From positions 248,001-312,000 of the forward strand of contig NZ_VOGO01000001.1 of assembly GCF_007923355.1 (NCBI RefSeq): a stretch of 64,000 nucleotides of DNA, written 5' to 3'. Source of the DNA: Falsiphaeobacter marinintestinus (GTDB taxonomy: Bacteria > Pseudomonadota > Alphaproteobacteria > Rhodobacterales > Rhodobacteraceae). Below the pieces are notes generated by a model. The model searched no databases. It was not told the DNA's origin and saw nothing but the letters and a program-made list of their open reading frames with translations. Below, one piece after another: positions 44,971 through 52,738 of this stretch (positions are counted from its first letter, which is position 1; every line of letters begins with the position of its first letter). A program made the position numbers and the translations under genes.

Positions 44971-45201
44971 ATGAGAATGCTTCCTGACCCCACGCAAGCG
45001 ACGCGATGGCTAGACCAGATGTTTGCAACCCAAGCAGCACAGCGTGGCGCGGTTGTGCGCCGCTCGCTCACCTGGGTCGACCGCGAAGTCGGCCATGACT
45101 GCTTTCAGGCCGAAGTGCGGCGACGGGGCTTTCACCTTATCCAAACTGCAGACCAATACATCGTCGTTTGTCACAACGGGCCGATCCGGATCCTGTTCTG
45201 A
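44971..45201 (+). CDS. Small conserved hypothetical protein
   Basis: A 76-residue basic protein (WLDQMFATQAAQRGAVVRRSLTWVDREVGHDCFQAEVRRRGFHLI) with no signal peptide or cofactor motif. It starts 35 bases after rutR and ends on the first of two AT-rich palindromes. I do not know its function; similar short proteins in roseobacters have, as I recall, been given dubious enzyme names. Confidence 0.6.
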   Translation: MRMLPDPTQATRWLDQMFATQAAQRGAVVRRSLTWVDREVGHDCFQAEVRRRGFHLIQTADQYIVVCHNGPIRILF

Positions 45202-45249
45202 GAAAATTCGACGAATTTTCTCTACCGAGATTTTTCGTCGAAAAATCTC
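45200..45249. terminator. Twin perfect AT-rich palindromes between convergent genes
   Basis: GAGAAAATTCG-A-CGAATTTTCTC (45200-45222) and GAGATTTTTCG-T-CGAAAAATCTC (45227-45249) are two 11-bp palindromes in tandem, each with a one-base centre. The first touches the stop of the small hypothetical gene; the second touches the preA stop. They probably serve as a bidirectional terminator, although neither is followed by a long T-run. Confidence 0.6.
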
Positions 45250-46552
45250 ATTCGGCCGCGCGTGACATCGGGTTGTTTGGGTGCGACGTCCAGTTGGCAT
45301 ACTCTTCTACGACCACCCGGCCAGTGCGTGGATCGGTTTGGCCGATCTCCATCGGCTCCATCGAAATACAGCCTTCAACCGGGCAGACTTCGACACACAG
45401 GTTGCAGGCGACGCACTCGGCATCATTCACCTCAAACACTCTGCCCTCTTTCATCCAGATCGCCTGATGCGAGGTGTCTTCACATGCTGCGTAGCAACGG
45501 CCACATTTGATGCAAGCGTCCTGATCAATCTTCGCCTTGGCGACATAGTTAAGGTTCAGGTACTGCCAGTCGGTGACATTGGGCACCGCCATGCCGACGA
45601 AATCATCAATCGACGTATATCCCTTTTCGTCCATCCACTGGCTCAGACCTGAAATCATTTCTTGTACAATACGGAACCCATAGGTCATCGCGGCTGTACA
45701 AACCTGCACATTTCCGGCCCCCAGCGCCATAAACTCGGCCGCGTCACGCCATGTGGTGATCCCGCCAATGCCGCTGATAGGCAACCCATGGGTTTCAGCG
45801 TCCCGGGCAATTTCGGCCACCATGTTCATCGCGATCGGTTTCACCGCCGGCCCGCAATAACCACCATGCGATCCCTTGCCATCAATAGACGGCTCCGGAC
45901 TGAAGCTGTCCAGGTTTACGGACGTGATGGAACTAATTGTATTTATGAGAGAAACCGCATCCGCGCCACCGTTCTTTGCGGCCCGTGCGGGATACCGTAC
46001 ATCGGTGATATTTGGCGTCAGCTTCACTATCACAGGGCGGTCGTAGTACTGTTTACACCACCGCGTAACCATCTCAATATATTCAGGAACCTGGCCAACA
46101 GCCGCCCCCATTCCGCGTTCACTCATCCCATGCGGGCAGCCGAAATTCAGCTCGATACCATCTGCATTGGTTTCGGCCACCCGCGGGAGGATCGCTTTCC
46201 ACGATGCCTCATCACATGGCACCATGATCGAGGCAATCAGCGCTCGGTCCGGGTAATCCGCCTTGACCCGCGCCATTTCCTCAAGGTTGGTTTCCAACGG
46301 CCTGTCGGTGATCAACTCAATGTTGTTCAACCCTAAAAGCCGGCGATCAGCCCCATAGATCGCACCGTAGCGCGGGCCATTTACATTAACAACAGGCGGG
46401 CCTTCTGCGCCCAGTGTCTTCCAGACCACACCGCCCCATCCGGCTTCAAAAGCACGGCGGACGTTGTATTCCTTGTCGGTTGGTGGCGCAGAGGCCAGCC
46501 AGAACGGATTCGGGGATTTAATCCCCAAGAAATCAGACGTTAAATCAGCCAT
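45248..46552 (-). CDS. preA: NAD-dependent dihydropyrimidine dehydrogenase, subunit PreA
   Basis: A 434-residue protein with an FMN-binding dihydroorotate-dehydrogenase-like barrel (GIELNFGCPHGMSERGMG about residue 135; the active Cys in this loop). It ends in two [4Fe-4S] ferredoxin clusters (CIKCGRCYAAC; CVACNLCVEVCPVEGC). It reduces uracil or thymine to the dihydro forms, step one of the reductive route, taking electrons from PreT. The start at 46552 (MADLTSDFLG) has GGAGG eight bases upstream; TTG 46558 is less likely. Confidence 0.95.
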   Translation of the reverse strand: MADLTSDFLGIKSPNPFWLASAPPTDKEYNVRRAFEAGWGGVVWKTLGAEGPPVVNVNGPRYGAIYGADRRLLGLNNIELITDRPLETNLEEMARVKADYPDRALIASIMVPCDEASWKAILPRVAETNADGIELNFGCPHGMSERGMGAAVGQVPEYIEMVTRWCKQYYDRPVIVKLTPNITDVRYPARAAKNGGADAVSLINTISSITSVNLDSFSPEPSIDGKGSHGGYCGPAVKPIAMNMVAEIARDAETHGLPISGIGGITTWRDAAEFMALGAGNVQVCTAAMTYGFRIVQEMISGLSQWMDEKGYTSIDDFVGMAVPNVTDWQYLNLNYVAKAKIDQDACIKCGRCYAACEDTSHQAIWMKEGRVFEVNDAECVACNLCVEVCPVEGCISMEPMEIGQTDPRTGRVVVEEYANWTSHPNNPMSRAAE

Positions 46553-46608
46553 TTGCAAGGCCTCCCTGATGTATCGACGGACGTGCCGCCGGTATCGTTT
46601 TGGTATCC

Positions 46609-47943
46609 TCAGCTTGTCAGCTGTGCATGTATATCCATTGCGGCATCACGCCCTTCGGCCACGGCAGTTACGGTCAGATCATCCCCGCCGCTGGCACAAT
46701 CCCCTCCGGCCCAAACCATGTCTTTGCTGGTGCGCCCGACTTCATTCACCGTGATTTTTCCGCCGTCCAGAGACAACCCGTCAGGTGCGCCCCGTAAGGT
46801 TTGGCCAATAGCTTTGAACACCTGATCGGCCGGTAGCTCTATGGTTTCTCCGGTACCCGTCACCTTTCCATCGATGACCGACGTGTATTCCAGTTCGACC
46901 GCACTGACTGCACCATCGCCTTTCAGCGCCACAGGCATAACGTTGAACATCAGCTTCACACCTTTCGCGGCAGCAAGATCCTGTTCGAACCCGCTGGCTG
47001 GCATGGCGTCACGACCCCGACGATAGGCGATGGTAACGTTCTCGGCCCCCAGAAGCTTGGACTGCACAGCGGCATCAACTGCGGTCATACCACCGCCAAT
47101 GACCACGACATTGCGCCCGACAGGCAGTGTGGAAAGATCGCTTGATGATCGCAGTTCTTCAATGAAATCAACCGCGTCTCGCATTCCCTTCATGTCTTCC
47201 CCCTGCAGACGCAACGCATTGACACCGGCCAGACCGATTGAAAGGAATACCGCATCAAAGCCCGATGTCAGGTGATCCAGCGAAAGGTCCGGTCCCAGCG
47301 CCTTGCCGGTTTCAATGGTGATTCCGCCGATCTGCAACAACCACTCGATCTCGCGATCTGCGAAATTGTCGGTGGACTTGTACGCCGCAATCCCGAAATT
47401 ATTCAGGCCGCCGGCCTTGGGCTTGGCTTCATGGATCACCACTTCATGTCCCAGCATCGCCAAACGATGCGCACAGGCAAGACCGGCAGGTCCTGCCCCC
47501 ACAACCGCCACACGTTTGCCGGTTAGCGCGGCACGCTCGAACGGGTGCACACCGGCTGCCATCAGCGTGTCGGTGGCAAAGCGTTGCAAGCGCCCGATCT
47601 CAACCGGTTTGCCTTCGGATGTTTCGCGTACGCACACCTCTTCGCACAGGGTTTCGGTCGGACACACCCGTGCGCACATCCCGCCCAGAATGTTCTGTTC
47701 CAGAATTGTGCGCGCTGCGGCCTCAGGATTGCCGGTCTGGATTTCACGAATGAACATCGGGATATCGATGTCAGTCGGGCAGGCTGTGGTGCAGGGTGCA
47801 TCATAGCAGAAATAGCAACGATCCGCAGCAACGGCGGCCTCGTGTGGGGCATAGGCCGGGTGAAGATCGCTGAAATTCGACGCCAGTTCTTCGGCATTCA
47901 GCCGCTGCGCCACGATCCCGGATGCCATCAGGCTGTTCGCCAT
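46609..47943 (-). CDS. preT: NAD-dependent dihydropyrimidine dehydrogenase, subunit PreT
   Basis: A 444-residue flavoprotein related to the small subunit of glutamate synthase. It has N-terminal cysteines for Fe-S clusters (CYFCYDAPCTTACPTDIDIP; GGMCARVCPTETLCEEVC), an FAD-binding GAGPAGLACAHRLA (about residue 132) and an NAD-binding VIGGGMTAVD (about 263). It passes electrons from NAD(P)H to PreA. The ATG at 47943 is the natural start; a reading to 48060 would add a low-complexity tail. preT and preA are co-directional, 56 bases apart. Confidence 0.94.
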   Translation of the reverse strand: MANSLMASGIVAQRLNAEELASNFSDLHPAYAPHEAAVAADRCYFCYDAPCTTACPTDIDIPMFIREIQTGNPEAAARTILEQNILGGMCARVCPTETLCEEVCVRETSEGKPVEIGRLQRFATDTLMAAGVHPFERAALTGKRVAVVGAGPAGLACAHRLAMLGHEVVIHEAKPKAGGLNNFGIAAYKSTDNFADREIEWLLQIGGITIETGKALGPDLSLDHLTSGFDAVFLSIGLAGVNALRLQGEDMKGMRDAVDFIEELRSSSDLSTLPVGRNVVVIGGGMTAVDAAVQSKLLGAENVTIAYRRGRDAMPASGFEQDLAAAKGVKLMFNVMPVALKGDGAVSAVELEYTSVIDGKVTGTGETIELPADQVFKAIGQTLRGAPDGLSLDGGKITVNEVGRTSKDMVWAGGDCASGGDDLTVTAVAEGRDAAMDIHAQLTS

Positions 47944-47997
47944 CGGTGTCTCCCTGGTTGTCAGTTGTGCTGCATCCAGAGTGCCACAATCTAATTT

Positions 47998-48013
47998 TTT
48001 ATCAATTGGTAAA
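47998..48013. promoter_or_regulatory. Diverged RutR-like site before preT
   Basis: TTTATCA-AT-TGGTAAA keeps 11 of the 14 conserved bases of the RutR box. It lies 55 bases upstream of preT, in an AT-rich stretch where a promoter would be. Likely function by comparison with the perfect box at 44183. Confidence 0.5.
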
Positions 48014-48130
48014 TTTTTGAAAGCCGCCGATTTATCCCGTTCGACTTGCCGGTTGCGCAAAAAAGGGGCACCCAGCCGAAACGCGCAGAACGCTTTGAAC
48101 CCGGCTATTCGTCTAAGAATCAGCGGGTTA

Positions 48131-48607
48131 TCAGGGCATCAGAACGGATGTGCGATCAAACAGGGCCATGTCGGTCCCAAGATCATCATAGGTCACATGC
48201 ACTTCAATCGTTTCGACAGACCCAAGCGGGAATCGGACATAAGGCAAGCCATCTGTTTCGGTGATCGCGTTTGGCGAGGCCGTATTGACGTGGCAAGGCG
48301 GCAGCGGCCAAACCTGCGGCAGCCCCCCGTTCACGCCAACTTTCAGTTCTGCCAACCCACAGCGCCACGCGAACAAATGCGTCACATACAAAAGGTCCTG
48401 CCCGTCATATTCGCGCACGGCGACCCAGCTTGACTTGGTCGCCGACAGGATCGGGCGGACTTCGGTCGCCGTGGTAAATTTGCCCATCGGGGTTTGCGGT
48501 TCTGCGGCAAGGTGCGACGACACCGGAACCATAGCATCGGTGGCAATGAAACGGTCCCCGACGACCCCGGAGGACAACAGCGACACGAGCAAAATCTTTT
48601 CGAACAT
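48131..48607 (-). CDS. Secreted hypothetical protein
   Basis: A protein of about 158 residues with a short, weak signal-like N-terminus (MFEKILLVSLLSSGVVG), and ATEVRPILSATKSSWVAVREYDGQDLLYVTHLFAWRCGL in the centre, with two cysteines (WRCGL; LPPCHV). Start ATG 48607 has a perfect AAGGAG seven bases upstream. No family recognised. Confidence 0.65.
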   Translation of the reverse strand: MFEKILLVSLLSSGVVGDRFIATDAMVPVSSHLAAEPQTPMGKFTTATEVRPILSATKSSWVAVREYDGQDLLYVTHLFAWRCGLAELKVGVNGGLPQVWPLPPCHVNTASPNAITETDGLPYVRFPLGSVETIEVHVTYDDLGTDMALFDRTSVLMP

Positions 48608-48723
48608 AAAAAAACTCCTTAACATCAGCATCTAATACGACTGTGGTGCAATTGCGGGGTTTTGGGAAACGACAGACGCACGTATAGTGCGCGCAACACA
48701 AGAGGCAGCAGTCAGAGACCAGT

Positions 48724-49728
48724 ATGGCAAAGAAACCGGTCCAGAGCCAACCGTTCAATATCATGATCGTCGGACAGACCGGCCGTCTGATGTACGAAGC
48801 CGTGCTGTTTGCGGCGTCGCTGCGTCATACAAGCCCGGATTTCAAAGGGCGACTGTTCGTCGCCGTGCCCCAACCCGGGCGCAAGTGGACCTCTAATCCG
48901 TCGATCCGGAATCAAGACGTTCTGGCAGCGCTGGAGTGGTTGGGTGTCGAGATATTGCCGTTCGACAACAAAGTGTTCGGAGAAAAGTACCCCTATGGGA
49001 ACAAAATCGAGGCGCTGCACGCATTGCCCGAAGGCGAACCCTTTGTGTTCTTTGACACCGATACTCTGATCACCGGCGACATCACGTCTGTTCCGTTCAA
49101 CTTCGACCGCCCTTCGGCATCATTGCGGCGTGAAGGGACATGGCCACAGCCCACACTGTATGGGCCTGGTTTTACTGGTATCTGGAAATCGCTCTACAAA
49201 CGGTTCGGGCTGGATTTTGAAAGCAGTCTGGATCGGAGCCAACCTGATGAATACTGGCGACGGTATTTGTACTTTAACGCTGGCTATTTCTACTATGCGT
49301 GCCCGCGCAAATTCGGGCACCGGTTTCAGGTTTATGCCACGTCGATCCTGAAGGATCCGCCGATTGAACTGGTCGGCCAAAGCCTGGACCCCTGGCTGGA
49401 CCAGATCGTGCTGCCTCTGGTGATACACTCTTTCGGCGGTGGACGTGATGCGCTGCCCCCGGGGTATCTGGACGGGTCGATCAGCTGTCATTATCGGCTG
49501 TTCCCGCTGCTTTATGCGCGCGAGAGCGATCATGTGGTCGACATTCTTGAAGAGGTGACCACCCCGAACAAGATCAAGAAAGTTCTGAAGAATTATGACC
49601 CGATCAAACGGCTGGTCATTCAGGGCAAGGGCCACCGCGTGCGCGAAATGTTTGATCGCAACGACCTGCCCCGCAAGGAGCAGGCGCTCCGCAACAGGAT
49701 CAAATCCGAAGGCTACTGGATGCGATAA
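48724..49728 (+). CDS. Putative glycosyltransferase-fold protein (GT-A-like, DxD)
   Basis: A 334-residue protein with PFVFFDTDTLITGDIT at about residue 112; the DTD triad resembles the metal/nucleotide-sugar DxD of GT-A (GT8-like) enzymes. NIMIVGQTGRLMYEA near the start and NAGYFYYACPRKFG near 187 fit that fold. No membrane helix. It could transfer a sugar to a surface polymer, but no polysaccharide genes are adjacent and the family is not certain. Confidence 0.6.
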   Translation: MAKKPVQSQPFNIMIVGQTGRLMYEAVLFAASLRHTSPDFKGRLFVAVPQPGRKWTSNPSIRNQDVLAALEWLGVEILPFDNKVFGEKYPYGNKIEALHALPEGEPFVFFDTDTLITGDITSVPFNFDRPSASLRREGTWPQPTLYGPGFTGIWKSLYKRFGLDFESSLDRSQPDEYWRRYLYFNAGYFYYACPRKFGHRFQVYATSILKDPPIELVGQSLDPWLDQIVLPLVIHSFGGGRDALPPGYLDGSISCHYRLFPLLYARESDHVVDILEEVTTPNKIKKVLKNYDPIKRLVIQGKGHRVREMFDRNDLPRKEQALRNRIKSEGYWMR

Positions 49729-49781
49729 GGGCCACCAGATTGCAGGCAGCCCATTATCGAGTGTAGATCATCGGGTTTAGG

Positions 49782-50384
49782 TCAGGCCGCGTCGGCAGCC
49801 GGTTTGTCCAGCAATGTGTACGACGTCAGCACCTCACCCTGAATCTGGGCACGCTGGATCTTTTTGTTGTCATCCCGTTTGCTGCGGGCACCGGCTGCGC
49901 GTTTGATCAGACGTCCGATCTGCTGGTTCAGCGATGCACTGATCCGGGCGGTCCGGCGTTCATTGTCTGGGTCCTGCGTCACCGCACGGGTATAGTTCTC
50001 AGCCGTTTCGGGTTCGTCCATCGCGCGCTTCATCACGTTCAGAATGAAATGTTCGTTAAAGTCTCCGGCGGTGTCCATCTCCTGCGCCAAAGCAACAATG
50101 CGGTTGATAAAAGCGCGGCGCGCCTGGATCCGGATAGACAATGGATTGTCCGCAGCGGCGGTCGCGACGACATGATCATCCACCAGCTTTTGCAGATAAT
50201 GGGTCATATCCATCCCCGCCTCGCGGGCTTGTTCGGTCAGGAACATACGCACTTCGGGCTGAAGGCTGAAATTCACTGTCTGTGCACTTTCTGCGCGCTT
50301 CTTGCGACGCGCGCGTATCGCCGACGTGTCGGCCGAGAGAGCAGCTTCGGTATCGCTCTCTACCAGATCGGGGCTAGCTTCCAT
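49782..50384 (-). CDS. Ribbon-helix-helix-type DNA-binding protein
   Basis: A 200-residue, highly charged protein. An RHH-like strand-helix-helix lies at about residues 35-72 (SAQTVNFSLQPEVRMFLTEQAREAGMDMTHYLQKLV), preceded by an Arg/Lys-rich patch (IRARRKKRAES) and followed by a helical C-terminus. RHH proteins usually repress their own promoter; an operator-like array lies directly upstream (50408-50463). No toxin gene is adjacent. Function otherwise unknown. Confidence 0.65.
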   Translation of the reverse strand: MEASPDLVESDTEAALSADTSAIRARRKKRAESAQTVNFSLQPEVRMFLTEQAREAGMDMTHYLQKLVDDHVVATAAADNPLSIRIQARRAFINRIVALAQEMDTAGDFNEHFILNVMKRAMDEPETAENYTRAVTQDPDNERRTARISASLNQQIGRLIKRAAGARSKRDDNKKIQRAQIQGEVLTSYTLLDKPAADAA

Positions 50385-50407
50385 GATGGGGTCTCCTACT
50401 CACTAAC

Positions 50408-50463
50408 GTACAAGTTGAGTATGATCGGAAATCGATACGCCGTCAACATACTCAATAAGTATG
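50408..50463. promoter_or_regulatory. Operator-like array upstream of the RHH gene
   Basis: TTGAGTATG (50415-50423) and CATACTCAA (50447-50455) are perfect inverted half-sites. CATACT-CAATA-AGTATG (50447-50463) is a second, nested dyad, and a GTAC core lies at 50408. The array overlaps the expected promoter of the RHH gene, 24-80 bases before its start, and also faces the divergent metY gene. Confidence 0.5.
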
Positions 50464-50551
50464 TGAGCAGTGAACATCCGAGGTCTGTTGTGTTGCCCCC
50501 CCCGATACCTTAGTCCTTTTGTCGAAAAGTTGACCCAGGGAGAGGAACATC

Positions 50552-51844
50552 ATGTCAGACGGCCCCACATACGGATTCGACACGCTGCAGATCCACGCAG
50601 GCGCCCGGCCAGACCCGGCGACCGGAGCGCGCCAGACGCCGATCTATCAGACCACGGCCTATGTCTTTCGCGATGCGGATCACGCCGCCGCCTTGTTCAA
50701 CCTGCAGGAAGTGGGGTTCATTTATTCGCGTCTGACCAACCCGACTGTGGCTGTTCTGCAAGAACGTATCGCGACGTTGGAAGGCGGCGTTGGCGCGGTT
50801 TGCTGTTCGTCCGGACACGCGGCTCAGATCATGGCGCTGTTCCCGCTGATGACACCCGGGTGCAACGTGGTCGCCTCGACCCGCCTCTACGGCGGCACGG
50901 TCACGCAGTTCAGCCAGACCATCAAACGGTTCGGTTGGTCAGCCACATTCGTTGACACCGACGATCTGGATGCTGTCGCCGCAGCAATTGACGAAAACAC
51001 CCGCGCCGTGTTCTGCGAATCCATCGCCAACCCTGGTGGCTATGTCACAGATATCCGCGCGCTGGCGGATGTGGCCGACGCTGCGGGCATTCCGCTGATC
51101 GTCGACAACACCTCGGCCACGCCATACCTGTGCCGCCCGTTCGAACACGGTGCAAGTTTGGTGGTGCATTCGACCACAAAGTACCTGACAGGCAACGGCA
51201 CAGTGACCGGCGGCGCAGTTGTGGATTCGGGCAAGTTCGACTGGTCCGCCAGCGACAAGTTTCCATCGCTCAGCGCACCCGAACCCGCCTATCACGGCCT
51301 TAAATTCCACGAGACCTTTGGCCCGCTGGCCTTCACGTTCCACGGCATCGCCATCGGCCTGCGTGACCTCGGCATGACGATGAACCCGCAGGCGGCACAT
51401 TATACATTGATGGGCATCGAGACCCTGTCGCTGCGGATGCAACGCCATGTCGAGAACGCGGTCAAAGTCGCGTCCTGGCTGGAGGCTGATCCACGCGTCG
51501 ATTTTGTGACCTATGCTGGGCTGCCGTCTTCGCCCTATGCCGAACGCGCGCAACGTTGCTATCCAAAGGGTGCGGGGGGTCTGTTCACCTTCGCTGTCAA
51601 AGGCGGATATGATGCTTGTGTGAAGCTGGTGAATGGGCTGGAAATATTCAGCCACGTGGCCAATCTTGGCGATGCGAGGTCATTGATCATCCATTCGGCA
51701 TCAACCACGCACCGTCAGTTGACCGCCGAACAGCAGGAAGCTGCCGGGGCTGGCCCCAACATGGTTCGGGTATCGATTGGGATCGAAGACGCCGACGATC
51801 TGATCGCCGATCTGGACCAGGCCCTGACACAAGCCTGCGCCTGA
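50552..51844 (+). CDS. metY: O-acetylhomoserine sulfhydrylase (aminocarboxypropyltransferase)
   Basis: A 430-residue Cys/Met-metabolism PLP enzyme. The PLP-binding Lys is in VVHSTTKYLTGNGTVTGG (about residue 210), and AVCCSSGHAAQ (about 87) and IVDNTSATPYLCRP (about 186) are typical of MetY rather than cystathionine synthases. It makes homocysteine directly from O-acetylhomoserine and sulfide. GGGAGAGG lies upstream of the ATG. I found no SAM-II-like fold in the 167-base leader. A 9-bp terminator follows. Confidence 0.93.
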   Translation: MSDGPTYGFDTLQIHAGARPDPATGARQTPIYQTTAYVFRDADHAAALFNLQEVGFIYSRLTNPTVAVLQERIATLEGGVGAVCCSSGHAAQIMALFPLMTPGCNVVASTRLYGGTVTQFSQTIKRFGWSATFVDTDDLDAVAAAIDENTRAVFCESIANPGGYVTDIRALADVADAAGIPLIVDNTSATPYLCRPFEHGASLVVHSTTKYLTGNGTVTGGAVVDSGKFDWSASDKFPSLSAPEPAYHGLKFHETFGPLAFTFHGIAIGLRDLGMTMNPQAAHYTLMGIETLSLRMQRHVENAVKVASWLEADPRVDFVTYAGLPSSPYAERAQRCYPKGAGGLFTFAVKGGYDACVKLVNGLEIFSHVANLGDARSLIIHSASTTHRQLTAEQQEAAGAGPNMVRVSIGIEDADDLIADLDQALTQACA

Positions 51845-51857
51845 TCGCTTTTTGGAG

Positions 51858-51879
51858 GGCCCCGGAACACTCCGGGGCC
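51858..51879. terminator. Hairpin between metY and the SIMPL gene
   Basis: GGCCCCGGA pairs perfectly with TCCGGGGCC around an ACAC loop, 13 bases past the metY stop and just before the end of the convergent SIMPL gene. It extends further with one bulge. No T-run follows. Confidence 0.55.
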
Positions 51880-51885
51880 ACCCTC

Positions 51886-52581
51886 TTATCCCTCGATAGC
51901 AAACACCAACGTCACTGAGCTGCTGAGCGATACTTCACCAGCGGCAACCGGCACGCTGTCACTGGCCACACGCGCCATTTCAAGCATCTGACGCGGGCGA
52001 CCACCGCCGTTTTCATTGATCGTCATCACATCGCCCAACCGGACACCGGCAGCCGTGGCAAGTTGTTCGGCCTTTGCGATTGCATTTTCGACAGCCAGTT
52101 TGCGCGCTTCAATGACCAGCGGTTCCGGATCCTGAACTGAGAACCGCAACCCATTGAATTCATTTGCACCATCCTGAATTACCGCATCCAAAACCCCGCC
52201 CAGAGAGGGCAAATCGCGCACCCGAACCGAAACCGTGTTGCTGGCGACAAAGCCTGTGATCTTGCGGACGCGGGCACCCGAATTGGTCTGGTTCGACCAG
52301 ACCGGGTTCAACGACAAATTTTGGGTTTGCACGTCGCGCGGTTCGACCCCTAGCTTGGCCAACCGGTCCAACATTTTGGCCACAGAGTCCGAAGTGGCCT
52401 GCATTGCGTCGCCCGCCACAGGCCCTTCGTGCGTGACCCCCAAGGTGATCGTCGCCATGTCCGGGGCAGTTTCGACGTGGCCTTGGCCTGTTACTGTGAT
52501 CCGGCGGGCGTTTTCGTCTGCAGATGCGGCTCCGACCAGAGCCAGAACCACCGCTGCAGCGGCAAGAATTTGATGTCGCAC
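51886..52581 (-). CDS. SIMPL-domain (DUF541) periplasmic protein
   Basis: A 231-residue secreted protein. It has a signal peptide ending VGAASA (about residue 19) and the SIMPL pattern ITVTGQGHVETAPDMATITLGVTHEG at the mature N-terminus, then QTQNLSLNPVW and GFVASNTVSVRVRDL. SIMPL proteins are periplasmic and of unsettled function (the E. coli member YggE relates to oxidative stress). The GTG at 52581 is chosen because AGGAG lies seven bases upstream; an ATG at 52611 is less well placed. Confidence 0.85.
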   Translation of the reverse strand: MRHQILAAAAVVLALVGAASADENARRITVTGQGHVETAPDMATITLGVTHEGPVAGDAMQATSDSVAKMLDRLAKLGVEPRDVQTQNLSLNPVWSNQTNSGARVRKITGFVASNTVSVRVRDLPSLGGVLDAVIQDGANEFNGLRFSVQDPEPLVIEARKLAVENAIAKAEQLATAAGVRLGDVMTINENGGGRPRQMLEMARVASDSVPVAAGEVSLSSSVTLVFAIEG

Positions 52582-52738
52582 GAATTTTCTCCTCTTGATT
52601 GACGCTAACATGGGGACCCGGCTCGCAACTCGGCAAGATGCTGCCATGTGTTTTTCTTTTCCTCGGCGAAGTCCTGCTTTAAAGTCGTAGTGTGGGCCCC
52701 AGATGCCTGCGGGTTGGGATTGATGGTACTGCCAGAAT

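Noticed and set aside
50385-50551. Possible SAM-II riboswitch before metY
   Set aside because: Methionine genes in alphaproteobacteria often carry one, but I could not find its conserved loops or pseudoknot here.
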